NCBI GenBank assembly: GCA_037441725.1
Contig: JBBIRT010000009.1
Coordinates: 1-41,860, forward strand
Origin: JBBIRT01 sp037441725
GTDB lineage: Bacteria > Desulfobacterota > BSN033 > UBA1163
Direction: 5' to 3'
DNA: 41,860 nt
Shown here: one piece after another, positions 9,986 to 17,877 of the stretch
How the letters are laid out: each line of letters starts with the position of its first letter
Numbering within the stretch: the stretch's first letter is position 1
Made by a program: the position numbers and the translations under genes
Notes under the pieces: generated by a model
Told to the model about the DNA's origin: nothing
Database searches by the model: none
The model's input: the letters and a program-made list of their open reading frames with translations, nothing else

Positions 9986-10981
9986 CTATTGGATTGAGTT
10001 CTTTCGGAGATGTTTCTTTTCCTCAGCCTTTTCATAGGCCTTAATAATTTCTTGAACCAGGGGATGTCTGACCACGTCTTTATCTGAGAAATAGACAAAT
10101 TCAATCCCATCGATTCCTTTGAGGATACCTTGGATCTCGATTAATCCTGACACCTTGTTTTCAGGGAGGTCGACCTGTGTAATGTCTCCTGTAATTACGG
10201 CCTTTGAGCTGAAGCCCAATCGGGTTAGAAACATCTTCATCTGTTCAGTTCCTGTATTTTGTGCCTCATCAAGAATCACGAAGGAATCGTTTAGGGTCCT
10301 CCCCCTCATAAAGGCCAGAGGTGCTACTTCAATGACTCCTTTCTCAACGAGCTTGGAGGCCCGATCAAAATCCATCATGTCGTGCAAGGCATCATAAAGG
10401 GGGCGGAGATACGGATTTACCTTTTCATAGATATCCCCAGGGAGGAAACCTAATTTCTCTCCAGCCTCTACCGCAGGTCGGGTTAAAACAATCCGCTCTA
10501 CCTCCTGTTTCATCAAACTGGCCACAGCCATGGCCATGGCAAGATAAGTTTTTCCTGTCCCGGCAGGCCCAATACCAATCACCAGATCATATTTGCGGAT
10601 TGCATCGATATATCGTTTTTGGGCAAGACTTTTTGGGGTGATTACCCTCTTTCTGGAGGAAATATAAACCGTATCGAGAAAGATCTCTTCGAGGTTGATA
10701 TTCCTGTCATCGGAGATCATCCGAATGGCATAATCAATATCGGTGGGATAAAGGGGATAGCCCTTCTTTAAAAGGGTATATAAATCGGTAAGAACCCGCT
10801 TGGAGAGATCAACATCCAGTTCTTCCCCTTGAAGGGTGAGAACGTTGCCTTTGGCATTGATCTTCACTCCGATGGTTTTAGAGATTCGCTTTAAATTTTC
10901 ACTATGGACACCGAAAAGGATATTGGCCAGCTGGAGATCGTCAAAGATCACCTTTTCGATGTCTTCCCCTTGTTCTTTCAA
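9986..10981 (-). CDS. ybeZ: PhoH family ATPase (YbeZ type)
   Basis: This 331-residue cytoplasmic P-loop ATPase has a KH-like N-terminal segment (FGVHSENLKRIS...), a Walker A GPAGTGKT motif and a Walker B VILDEAQN motif. YbeZ/PhoH is linked genetically and physically to YbeY in RNA metabolism. The start is TTG at 10981: an in-frame TGA lies just upstream, and AGGTGA sits about 11 nt before the TTG. A promoter-like TTGCAA-17-TATGAT element precedes it. It heads the phoH-pgpH-ybeY transcription unit. Confidence 0.93.
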   Translation of the reverse strand: MKEQGEDIEKVIFDDLQLANILFGVHSENLKRISKTIGVKINAKGNVLTLQGEELDVDLSKRVLTDLYTLLKKGYPLYPTDIDYAIRMISDDRNINLEEIFLDTVYISSRKRVITPKSLAQKRYIDAIRKYDLVIGIGPAGTGKTYLAMAMAVASLMKQEVERIVLTRPAVEAGEKLGFLPGDIYEKVNPYLRPLYDALHDMMDFDRASKLVEKGVIEVAPLAFMRGRTLNDSFVILDEAQNTGTEQMKMFLTRLGFSSKAVITGDITQVDLPENKVSGLIEIQGILKGIDGIEFVYFSDKDVVRHPLVQEIIKAYEKAEEKKHLRKNSIQ

Positions 10982-11030
10982 AAATAAACTTTCACCTCAA
11001 ACGATCATGACTTCATTTAACCTTATAAAA

Positions 11031-11059
11031 ATCATATCATCTTGAATTTTAGATTGCAA
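11031..11059 (-). promoter_or_regulatory. Predicted sigma70-type promoter for phoH-pgpH-ybeY
   Basis: On the minus strand, TTGCAA (11059-11054) is separated by 17 bp from TATGAT (11036-11031), a five-of-six -10 match. The predicted start near 11024 gives a leader of about 43 nt with an SD before the TTG start. Confidence 0.5.
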
Positions 11060-11068
11060 TACTCCTGT

Positions 11069-11833
11069 TCATGAACTACCCCTTATCTTAATTTCCTTTA
11101 ATTTTTCAACAATTGCAGGGACAATTTCCCCTGCAGGCCCAGAGATCAGGTAATCGGATACCCGATGGGTCAATGAGGTGGTTTCCATATTGATCTCTAT
11201 CACGGTTGCCCCATTTTCTTTAGCCGTAATAGGGATGGAAGCAGCTGGGTAGACCACGGCTGAAGTCCCGATGACCAGGATGGCTTCACATGATTGAGAT
11301 TCTTTTATGGCCATCATCTGGGCTTGCCAAGGGATGGGTTCTCCAAAAAAGACAACGTCAGGTTTTAAGAGTGACGAACAGTTTGGACATCGAGGAGGTA
11401 GATCTTCTAATTTGAGGAGAGTCCCATCCATGGTAGTTGAACATTTCAAACATGAGAGGGTCCGATGACTTCCATGGAACTCAATGACATGTTGACTTCC
11501 GGCTGCCTGATGGAGACCATCCACATTCTGGGTGATTACCGAGGAGAGTAAACCCATCCGTTCCAATTCTGCAAGTCCAAGGTGGGCAGGATTTGGTTTG
11601 GCTTTCAGGACCAAGGAAAACATCTCCTTAAGCATGCGCCAGACCTTTTCTGGATTTGAATAGAAGGCCTGGATGTCAGCATATTCCTCCGGGTCATATT
11701 TTTGCCATAGACCTTGAGCCCCCCTGAAATCAGGAATTCCACTCTCTACAGAGATCCCCGCCCCTGTAAAGGCGATCGTTTTTTTTGAATGAAGAATATC
11801 CTTTGCAGCTCTTTGAATCAGTTGATCATCCAC
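11069..11833 (-). CDS. cobB: NAD-dependent protein deacylase, sirtuin family
   Basis: This 254-residue sirtuin of normal length removes acyl groups from lysines using NAD+. Visible motifs are GAGISVESGIPDFRG (residues 24-38, NAD binding), TQNVDGLHQ, the FHGS catalytic histidine, and two Cys-x2-Cys pairs (CLKC, CPNC) that would hold structural zinc. The start is GTG at 11833, preceded by an AAGGAAAGAAAG purine stretch; an ATG at 11829 is out of frame. It appears monocistronic, upstream of and co-oriented with phoH, and the minus-strand promoter at 11933-11962 would drive it. In a strain with much acyl-CoA chemistry it may control lysine acylation; that is inference. Confidence 0.95.
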   Translation of the reverse strand: MDDQLIQRAAKDILHSKKTIAFTGAGISVESGIPDFRGAQGLWQKYDPEEYADIQAFYSNPEKVWRMLKEMFSLVLKAKPNPAHLGLAELERMGLLSSVITQNVDGLHQAAGSQHVIEFHGSHRTLSCLKCSTTMDGTLLKLEDLPPRCPNCSSLLKPDVVFFGEPIPWQAQMMAIKESQSCEAILVIGTSAVVYPAASIPITAKENGATVIEINMETTSLTHRVSDYLISGPAGEIVPAIVEKLKEIKIRGSS

Positions 11834-11932
11834 CTTTCTTTCCTTTCTAAGGAATTTATTATTTAATTTCAGGATTTAAAATTAATAGAATATTCTTAAT
11901 TTAAGAAATCGAGAAAATCTATTTGAAATAAA

Positions 11933-11962
11933 ATCTTATCAAATATTTTAAATGAGTGTCAA
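11933..11962 (-). promoter_or_regulatory. Predicted promoter for cobB
   Basis: On the minus strand a perfect TTGACA (11962-11957) is followed after 18 bp by TAAGAT (11938-11933). The predicted start near 11926 leaves a leader of about 93 nt that contains the TTCTTAA-T-TTAAGAA palindrome at 11893-11907. Confidence 0.45.
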
Positions 11963-12059
11963 CTATGAATCAAAAGACGATCCCCTTTAGATTCAAAAGG
12001 GGGTCTCTTCGAGTGAACTTAGATGTGATTTGGGTGAAGGAGTATGGAGATAAGATCCT

Positions 12060-12307
12060 TTAGGCCTTTTTCAATGCTAAATAAGTACCGAATGTGTTTC
12101 CACAGGCATAAGCAAGGATATTAATCAGGGTGTTGGGTCCTGTTTCTTTAATAATTAAGGTTAACAATGTAAAATTGGATAGGGTGATCAATCCACTTAA
12201 GAATGTGGCTGGCCATAATTTTTTTCAGAAACCTTTCGTGTATAAAGAGTTGTCAATAAGTCTATGATTAATCCTGCTATAAAGAATAAGACAATTTTAG
12301 GAATCAT
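12060..12307 (-). pseudogene. Frameshifted small membrane protein gene
   Basis: From an ATG at 12307, preceded by an AGAGGA site, the minus strand encodes MIPKIVLFFIAGLIIDLLTT and on to about residue 31, then hits a stop. Adding one base in the run of seven T (12219-12225, plus strand) joins it to a second frame reading SGLITLSNFTLLTLIIK ... NTFGTYLALKKA and a TAA at 12060-12062. The repaired product is about 82 residues with three hydrophobic stretches. The GN-x-x-G-x-Y-L end resembles small DUF2179/DUF5698-type membrane proteins, a weak resemblance only. Either a recent homopolymer frameshift or a sequencing error would explain it. Confidence 0.6.
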
Positions 12308-12337
12308 TTTAATATTCCTCTCTTGCTTGGATTAAAT

Positions 12338-12431
12338 GGGGGACAGGTAAGGGGAAAATCATCAAATGGTTTTGGGTATTTAAAGAATCGGTGGAATGGT
12401 TTAAAATTAAATAGAATTTTAAACCTGTCCC
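12338..12431. repeat. Nested inverted repeat, REP-like element
   Basis: An outer pair GGGACAGGT (12340-12348) / ACCTGTCCC (12423-12431) encloses a perfect 11-bp hairpin, GGTTTAAAATT (12398-12408) and AATTTTAAACC (12415-12425), with a 6-nt loop. The right arms of the two repeats overlap at ACC, so the structures are alternatives. The GGGGACAGGT end resembles ends seen beside REP-associated transposases; no transposase is present here. The remainder of the 307-bp stretch 12308-12614 shows no gene. Confidence 0.5.
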
Positions 12432-12614
12432 GTAATCATAGATTGATTAAGGTATCCCGTGAGGTAGTATAAAATTAATCCTAACTAATTATTCATCGAT
12501 ATTTTGTCAAGAGGGCTTGGTTTGATGTGTGAAAAGACCTTTCATCATGAGGAGTTAAGTTTTAGCATATGCCAATCAAATTTTGATACCCATAAGAAGA
12601 GGAGAGTGATTAAT

Positions 12615-13358
12615 GTGAAAAAGGTATTTTTATGCTCCATTTCTCTAATTTTTCTGATTTTATCTTTATCCTTAGAGAACGCTAATACGTACCTACTTGA
12701 AGACACTCAGAATAAAGGGTCCCTCCAGGCTGTTGAAGAGTATGAGAAGGAAAAGCTTGCCAAGATGAGAAAACACATCGGCAGGCGATTATTAACGGTG
12801 AGGACCCACAACCCTGTAGAATTTTATGAATCCCCAGATCATTTAGATAGAAGGTTAAAAATAAAAAAGGAGAAGGAAGGGTTTATGATCGTTGGGGTGG
12901 TTCAAAATCGTTCGGGAACGATGAATTTCTATCAAGTCAAATTTGATTCAGGAGAGATGGGTTACCTTAGTGCTGATGCTTATTACTTAGAGATAAAGAT
13001 TAAAGAGGGAAGTCTTATCCCTGTCTCAAGGAAAAAAGGGATCAAAGGGGAAGGCTTGAGCCAATCTAAGGTACGTGAATCTCAAGCTATTGAATTAGTA
13101 AAAAACATGCGTATTCGAGTTGACCCCGTAACCGGAGAAATGGGATCCTTAGAAAAAAGGATGTTTTACGAGAAGAAAAGGATTTCCCCTCATTTGAAAT
13201 GGAGATATGAGGTCAGAAAAATTGAAAGAGATTTCTATCGTGTCACCCAATATGTCTGGGAGAGGAAAGAACCCCCCTTAATCAGGACCTGGATCGTTGA
13301 TCTTTCCAATAAAGAAGTCAGACCTGAAAATATTGGAGCAAAGGAGATCTGTCAATAA
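12615..13358 (+). CDS. Exported protein of unknown function with a possible SH3-like domain
   Basis: I do not recognise this gene. The frame is open from 12504, but a GTG at 12615 has a GAGGAGAG ribosome-binding site and begins a classical signal peptide (VKKVFLCSISLIFLILSLSL), giving 247 residues. After cleavage there is a charged segment (about residues 30-60), then a beta-rich stretch (about 65-125, RRLLTVRTHNPVEFYESPD ... MGYLSADAYYLEI) that looks like an SH3-type wall-binding fold. The C-terminal part is basic, with many W/R/Y residues and ends in ...GAKEICQ. It stands alone between a decayed region and the convergent DUF35 gene. A periplasmic location is inferred. Confidence 0.75.
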   Translation: MKKVFLCSISLIFLILSLSLENANTYLLEDTQNKGSLQAVEEYEKEKLAKMRKHIGRRLLTVRTHNPVEFYESPDHLDRRLKIKKEKEGFMIVGVVQNRSGTMNFYQVKFDSGEMGYLSADAYYLEIKIKEGSLIPVSRKKGIKGEGLSQSKVRESQAIELVKNMRIRVDPVTGEMGSLEKRMFYEKKRISPHLKWRYEVRKIERDFYRVTQYVWERKEPPLIRTWIVDLSNKEVRPENIGAKEICQ

Positions 13359-13379
13359 TCCAATTATCCCTTTGAGGAT

Positions 13380-13793
13380 TTAGGCTTTCTTAAATTCATA
13401 GGTGATTCGATCACCGGGAAGTTTAACCACAGCATATTTCAATTCCATTCCGATGGTAATCTCTTCCTCTTTGATCTCTTTACTCAATCGGCCAAATACC
13501 TTCATCTTATTCCCAAACTCAACTAAAGCGATGGTGTAAGGAAGATCAGATTCAAATCCGGTTGGGGCATAGATTAGGGTAGAGTATGAAATGAGTTTCC
13601 CTTTCCCTGTAATTTCAGTCCATTCCATATTGTTAGAGAGACAGTTCGAACAATCTACCCTTGGAGGGAAATAGGATGCTCCACAACTCTTACATCTGGT
13701 CCCCGCCAAGACCCCTTTATCTAAATAATCCAAAAAAGGGGTAGCTTTGGTTTGAGCTGTAAAACTTACTGTTCCAAACCGTTCAAATCCCAT
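13380..13793 (-). CDS. DUF35 OB-fold / rubredoxin-like zinc-ribbon acyl-CoA-binding protein
   Basis: This 137-residue protein has the two-part DUF35 layout: an N-terminal zinc ribbon with CKSCGASYFPPRVDCSNC, then an OB-fold (ISYSTLIYAPTGFESDLPY...). Members commonly sit beside SCP-x-type thiolases, act as partner subunits that bind acyl-CoA and channel intermediates, and are required for activity in several systems. It lies 77 bp downstream of the thiolase on the same strand, as expected for such a pair. The 12-bp palindrome AATATCGATATT (13844-13855) lies in the gap. Confidence 0.9.
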   Translation of the reverse strand: MGFERFGTVSFTAQTKATPFLDYLDKGVLAGTRCKSCGASYFPPRVDCSNCLSNNMEWTEITGKGKLISYSTLIYAPTGFESDLPYTIALVEFGNKMKVFGRLSKEIKEEEITIGMELKYAVVKLPGDRITYEFKKA

Positions 13794-13870
13794 TGAACAA
13801 CCTCCCTTTCCTTTATTCCAATTTATTTGAAAACCAGTAATTTAATATCGATATTTAGATACCTTGAGAA

Positions 13871-15025
13871 TTAATCTATCCCTAAGATGGTTACATTGCC
13901 ATAGACTCCTACTCCGCCTATATTATGGATCAGACCAATCTCTGGATTTTTGACCTGCATCTCACCTGCTTCTCCTCGAAGTTGAAGGACGATGGTTCGA
14001 ATCTGTGATCCCCCGGTCGCTCCAATGGGATGGCCCTTGGAAAGGAGACCTCCATCCACATTCACAGGGATCTTTCCTCCAATATAGGTCTCCTTACTTC
14101 GGATGAGATCCCTTCCCTCTCCGGGTTTTGCAAATCCTAAATCCTCATAGGCCATCAATTCAGCAATGGTAAAGCAATCGTGGACCTCTGCCACATCAAT
14201 ATCTTGAGGTGTGACTCCGGCCATTCGATAGGCCTCTTGAGCAGCCACCCGGGCGCAATTCAGACCTGTCAAGGAATCCCTTCCACTCATGGTAATGGGC
14301 GCAGTGCCTGCTCCCAATCCAAGGATCCAAACAGGCTTTTTTGAAACCGATTTGGCCGTTTCTTTGTCTGCGATAATTAAACAGGATGCCCCATCTGCAT
14401 TTGCACAACAGTCAAATCTTTTAAGGGGTGAGGAGACAACATCCGCAGTCATGATTTGCTCGAGGGTCACTCCTTTTTGATAGACAGCTTTCTTATTAAT
14501 CATTCCATACGTTCCTGCCTTGATACGAATGAGAGCTAAATCTTCACTCGTGGTCCCATATTTTTGGAAATGGGCTCGGGCATGCATGGCATAATAAGCT
14601 GGCATCATGGTCCCAAAGGGAGCTTCCCAGATCACATCAGATCCTCTTCCCATCCTCTCCTGAGAGTCTGCCGAGCTGATCTCCGACATCTTCTGGAATC
14701 CCAATACCACTACAATCCGATGGAGGCCTGCCTTAATTAAAGAATAGGCCACTCTTAATCCAGAACTGGAGGAGGAACAGATGGTCTCAATATAGAAAGT
14801 AGGTTTTGGATTGAGACCGAGATACTCGACAATGGTTCCGGCAGGGGATCGTTGTTTATCATATTCTGGGGCAGAGCAGATGATGGACGCATCTATCTCT
14901 TTTGGGGTCAACCCTGCATCCATTATGGCTTCCCTATAGGCATCAAAGGCCAGTTCTCGAATTGAACCTTCATAACCTCTCACAAAAGGTGTTTGACCTA
15001 CACCGATAATGGCAACCTCTTTCAT
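13871..15025 (-). CDS. Thiolase (SCP-x / acetyl-CoA acetyltransferase type)
   Basis: This 384-residue thiolase-fold enzyme performs CoA-dependent cleavage or condensation of 3-oxoacyl-CoA. The nucleophilic cysteine is C83 in TICSSSSSGLR. VHDCFTIAE and GGLLSKGHPIGATGG near the C-terminus carry the catalytic histidines expected in this branch. The DUF35 partner follows directly. Given the benzoyl-CoA lower-pathway genes nearby, 3-oxopimelyl-CoA or acetoacetyl-CoA are plausible substrates, but sequence alone cannot tell. The start ATG at 15025 has an AAAGGGAGATG upstream. No clear promoter is seen in the 50-bp gap after mltG. Confidence 0.9.
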   Translation of the reverse strand: MKEVAIIGVGQTPFVRGYEGSIRELAFDAYREAIMDAGLTPKEIDASIICSAPEYDKQRSPAGTIVEYLGLNPKPTFYIETICSSSSSGLRVAYSLIKAGLHRIVVVLGFQKMSEISSADSQERMGRGSDVIWEAPFGTMMPAYYAMHARAHFQKYGTTSEDLALIRIKAGTYGMINKKAVYQKGVTLEQIMTADVVSSPLKRFDCCANADGASCLIIADKETAKSVSKKPVWILGLGAGTAPITMSGRDSLTGLNCARVAAQEAYRMAGVTPQDIDVAEVHDCFTIAELMAYEDLGFAKPGEGRDLIRSKETYIGGKIPVNVDGGLLSKGHPIGATGGSQIRTIVLQLRGEAGEMQVKNPEIGLIHNIGGVGVYGNVTILGID

Positions 15026-15075
15026 AGAATCATCTCCCTTTCTGTTTAAAATAAATTATAAATCTAAATGATTAC

Positions 15076-16110
15076 TCAATTTTTTGTCAAGTTATTTTTT
15101 CTCAGGTTTTTTTGGTATTTCCTAACAGCACGGCTATGTTCCTCGAGATCAGAGGAGAAATGGTGTGACCCATCGTTTTTAGAAACAAAATAAAGATAAG
15201 AGACAGGGGCAGGATGAAGGGCTGCCCAAAGGGATTCTTTACCAGGGTTACAGATGGGTGTAGGAGGAAGTCCAGTTTTTAGATAGGTGTTATATGGAGT
15301 AGGCTTGAGCAGGTCCTCTTTGGTCAGATTCCCATTAAAAGGATTTATCCCATAGATGACGGTAGGGTCACTCTGGAGAGGGATTTTCTTTCTTAATCGA
15401 TTATGGAAAACGGCTGAAATCAGAGGTTTCTCCTCAGGAAGTGAGGTCTCCTTCTCAATGATAGAAGCCAATATGACCGCCTCCCTTTCAGTGATTCCAA
15501 GCTCAATTGCCCGATGAACAAATTCAGGGCTAAAAACCTTCTTAAATTGAAGGACCATCATCCTTATCATTTCCTCTGGTTCCATTTCTTTAATTAAATG
15601 ATAGGTGTCGGGAAAGAGATAGCCTTCCAAATTCGGCTCTGCTAAGTGAGAGAGGCCAAGGGTTTCAATCAATTTTGGAGAGGAGGCCTTCTGCAAAAAT
15701 TCCCTTTTACTAATAAGACTTAGATCCTCCAGGAGCTGAGCGATCTGGGAAAGGGTATATCCTTCGGGGATGGTCACCAGATGACGTCTCACTTCTCCTT
15801 TTATCAGAAGGTCTAATACCTCGAGGGGAAGCATTCGGGTATGGAATTCATATTCTCCTGCCTTGATCTTTGTCTTCTTTTTGAGCAAGGTGGTAAGGAG
15901 GTAAAAGAGATGTCTATTTTTAATAACCTCTTCTCTTTCAAGTGTCTCAGAGATCTTTTTAAGGGGAGTTCCTTTTTTAATATAGACGATTTTGCTAACA
16001 GAGGTATATGATGGAGGGACAAACAGAAACCAAAGAGAATATAAGACGGATAGAAGTAAGATAAAACCGAGGGCGTAAAGAAGGTATTTATTTTTAATCC
16101 AGGACCTCAT
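15076..16110 (-). CDS. mltG: Endolytic murein transglycosylase MltG
   Basis: This 344-residue YceG/MltG protein has an N-terminal membrane anchor (about residues 8-31), a LysM-like segment (IPEGYTLSQIAQLL) and the catalytic region ILASIIEKET ... PLQSDPTVIYG. The glutamate in IIEKE is the known active-site residue. MltG cuts nascent peptidoglycan strands at the inner-membrane face and sets chain length. The ATG at 16110 overlaps the ruvX 3' end by 17 bp, so the two are translationally coupled; the ruvX-mltG order is common. Confidence 0.95.
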   Translation of the reverse strand: MRSWIKNKYLLYALGFILLLSVLYSLWFLFVPPSYTSVSKIVYIKKGTPLKKISETLEREEVIKNRHLFYLLTTLLKKKTKIKAGEYEFHTRMLPLEVLDLLIKGEVRRHLVTIPEGYTLSQIAQLLEDLSLISKREFLQKASSPKLIETLGLSHLAEPNLEGYLFPDTYHLIKEMEPEEMIRMMVLQFKKVFSPEFVHRAIELGITEREAVILASIIEKETSLPEEKPLISAVFHNRLRKKIPLQSDPTVIYGINPFNGNLTKEDLLKPTPYNTYLKTGLPPTPICNPGKESLWAALHPAPVSYLYFVSKNDGSHHFSSDLEEHSRAVRKYQKNLRKNNLTKN

Positions 16111-16522
16111 GGTTTTTGCAGTGATCTAAATATCCCTGAAGAATGAGGACAGCAGCCAGCTTATCAATGACAGTCTTCCTCTTTTTCCTTGAAAGATCTG
16201 CTTCTAACAGGACCTTAGAGGCCCCCACGGTAGAGAGTCGCTCGTCCCAACTAACCATCGGGATTCTGATCTTATCTCTCAGGCCATTCATCCAGTTAAG
16301 GACAAGCTCAGCCTGCCTTCCCAAGGTACCATCCATCTTTATAGGAAGTCCGACTACAATCCTTTCAACCCCAAATCGTTGAATAAGGATTGAAAGTTCT
16401 TCTAAGTCCTCATCCATCGACTTCCTTTTCAGCGTTTTAAGCCCCTGGGCAGTTATTCCCAATTCGTCACTTATGGCTATGCCTATGGTATTGGCCCCAA
16501 CATCTAAACCCATTATCCTCAT
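16094..16522 (-). CDS. ruvX: Holliday junction resolvase-like protein RuvX/YqgF
   Basis: This is a 142-residue RNase H-fold protein. Family motifs are MGLDVGANTIGIAISDE (first catalytic aspartate), VVGLPIKMDGTLG, WDERLST and DKLAAVLILQGYLD. It is implicated in pre-16S rRNA 5' processing and possibly junction resolution. I chose the ATG at 16522 because the family normally begins MRI-x-GLDVG. The longer frame starts with a TTG that is part of the predicted -35 TTGACA box (16558-16553). From that promoter, transcription would start almost at the ATG, so the mRNA may be leaderless. Confidence 0.9.
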   Translation of the reverse strand: MRIMGLDVGANTIGIAISDELGITAQGLKTLKRKSMDEDLEELSILIQRFGVERIVVGLPIKMDGTLGRQAELVLNWMNGLRDKIRIPMVSWDERLSTVGASKVLLEADLSRKKRKTVIDKLAAVLILQGYLDHCKNHEVLD

Positions 16523-16529
16523 TACCAAT

Positions 16530-16558
16530 TTTATTGCCCATTTGGATGATGATGTCAA
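16530..16558 (-). promoter_or_regulatory. Predicted promoter for ruvX-mltG
   Basis: On the minus strand, TTGACA (16558-16553), a 17-bp spacer and AATAAA (16535-16530) predict a start around 16523, immediately before the ruvX ATG at 16522. Confidence 0.45.
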
Positions 16559-16604
16559 GATTTTATTTTCTAAAGTTGATTTAATGCTAATATTTAAATA
16601 AATT

Positions 16605-16614
16605 CAACATGTTG
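16605..16614. promoter_or_regulatory. Palindromic candidate operator upstream of the acyl-CoA dehydrogenase
   Basis: The perfect 10-bp palindrome CAACATGTTG lies about 28 bp upstream of the -35 box of the 16642 promoter, in the divergent ruvX / dehydrogenase region. No cognate regulator can be named. Confidence 0.3.
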
Positions 16615-16641
16615 TACTAATGACATTTGGATAAAAATATC

Positions 16642-16670
16642 TTGACAAAAAGAAATACCTTTGTTATAAA
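16642..16670 (+). promoter_or_regulatory. Strong sigma70-type promoter for the dehydrogenase-biotin carrier operon
   Basis: A perfect TTGACA (16642-16647) is separated by exactly 17 bp from TATAAA (16665-16670). The predicted start near 16677 gives a leader of about 25 nt carrying AGGAGGAGG before the ATG at 16702. Confidence 0.7.
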
Positions 16671-16701
16671 TTGCACAATCTATTTAGGAGGAGGAAATTT
16701 T

Positions 16702-17847
16702 ATGGATTTTAGATTGAGTGAAGAGCAGGAAGCAATGCGTGAAATGGCTAAAAATTTTGCAGAAAAGAAGATTGCCCCAACAATGGAAGAGGATGAAAAA
16801 GAGCACCGTTTTCGTAGAGAGATTGTTAAAGAGATGGCCAGATTAGGGTTTTTTGGATGTATTGCTCCGGAAAAGTATGGTGGAAATGAAAGCGGTTTTC
16901 TTGCGGCGACAGTGATGACAGAAGAGATTGCAAGAATCTCTCCATCCTGGGGTCTTCCCTTCAATCTTCAGATGAACTCTATCCAATCCGTTTTACTCAA
17001 TTTTGGTACAGAGGAGCAAAGGGAGCGATGGATTCCAAAATTGATCAATGCTGATTTACTTGGTTGCTTTGCCATTACCGAGCCTAATACCGGTTCTGAT
17101 GTTGCCTCAATGAAATCGACTGCAGTGGAAACAGAGGATGGTTTCATTATCAACGGGACGAAGATGTGGATCTCAGGGGTCCCGGTTGCAGATTTGGGGA
17201 TTGTTTATGTTTACACAGATAAAGCTGCCAAACATCGTGGAATGTCAGCCTTTATTGTGGATATGCACGCCCCTGGAGTTACTCAGAAAGCCATCGATAC
17301 AAAATTAGGACTATTCTGTGCCCCCACAGGGGAGATTGTGTTTGAAGACGTAAAGGTACCGAAAGATTGTCTGGTGGGTCAAAAGGGGGATGGTTTTAAG
17401 ATCTGCATGTCTATGTTGGACAATACAAGACTTTCCTCGGCAGCGAGGGCTGTAGGTGTGGCCAGGGCCTGTCTTGAACATTCGGTGCGATATGCCAATG
17501 AGCGAGAACAGTTCGGACAGCCCATAGCCAATTTTCAGATGATCCAAGAACAGATCGCAGAGATGTATGTTGAAGAGCAAGCCGCACGTCTATTGGTTTA
17601 CCGAGCAGCGTGCAACCGAGACTTAGGGCAGCGGAATACCATTGAAGTTTCATGTGCCAAATATTATGCTGCAGAGGTGGCTGTCAGAGCAGCCAATCAA
17701 GCGGTTAAGATCTTTGGATCATATGGTTTTTCTACCGAATATCCTGTAGAGAGGTTCTATCGAGATGCCAAATCGTATCAGATTGTTGAGGGGACATCCA
17801 ACATTCAAAAGATGATCATTGCAAGAAATGCATTAGGCCTTAAATAA
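16702..17847 (+). CDS. Acyl-CoA dehydrogenase, glutaryl-CoA dehydrogenase-like (probably non-decarboxylating)
   Basis: This 381-residue FAD enzyme begins at ATG 16702, behind an AGGAGGAGG site. Standard motifs are present: FAITEPNTGSD (flavin and substrate), MWISG, EREQFGQPI and the catalytic glutamate E363 in IVEGTSNIQKMIIA. APTGEIVFEDVKVPKD and YGFSTEYPVERFYRDA closely resemble glutaryl-CoA dehydrogenases of anaerobes as I remember them. In decarboxylating enzymes a tyrosine precedes the catalytic Glu, while the glutaconyl-CoA-forming enzyme of Desulfococcus has valine; here it is V362. With the biotinyl carrier 30 bp downstream, oxidation of glutaryl-CoA to glutaconyl-CoA is the favoured role. 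Glutaryl-CoA is the expected product of the benzoyl-CoA pathway genes that follow. Confidence 0.85.
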   Translation: MDFRLSEEQEAMREMAKNFAEKKIAPTMEEDEKEHRFRREIVKEMARLGFFGCIAPEKYGGNESGFLAATVMTEEIARISPSWGLPFNLQMNSIQSVLLNFGTEEQRERWIPKLINADLLGCFAITEPNTGSDVASMKSTAVETEDGFIINGTKMWISGVPVADLGIVYVYTDKAAKHRGMSAFIVDMHAPGVTQKAIDTKLGLFCAPTGEIVFEDVKVPKDCLVGQKGDGFKICMSMLDNTRLSSAARAVGVARACLEHSVRYANEREQFGQPIANFQMIQEQIAEMYVEEQAARLLVYRAACNRDLGQRNTIEVSCAKYYAAEVAVRAANQAVKIFGSYGFSTEYPVERFYRDAKSYQIVEGTSNIQKMIIARNALGLK

Positions 17848-17877
17848 AAAGCTATTTGTTGAGAGGAGGAGAATGTC

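Noticed and set aside
11067..11076. GTTCATGAAC palindrome as a further IclR site
   Set aside because: Its half-sites abut, whereas the four real candidates keep eight bases between GTTC and GAAC; it also overlaps the cobB 3' end.
11979..12004. Terminator formed by CCCCTTT and AAAAGGGGG
   Set aside because: No T-run follows in either direction, and no gene ends close to it except the pseudogene.
12010..12020. GAGTGAACTTA as a fifth IclR operator
   Set aside because: Only one half-site matches, with no partner GTTC at the proper distance and no promoter nearby.
15026..15080. Promoter for the thiolase on the minus strand (TTGACA and TATAAT both present)
   Set aside because: They are 24 bp apart, and the TTGACA is part of the last mltG codons; the 17-bp alternative -10 is poor.
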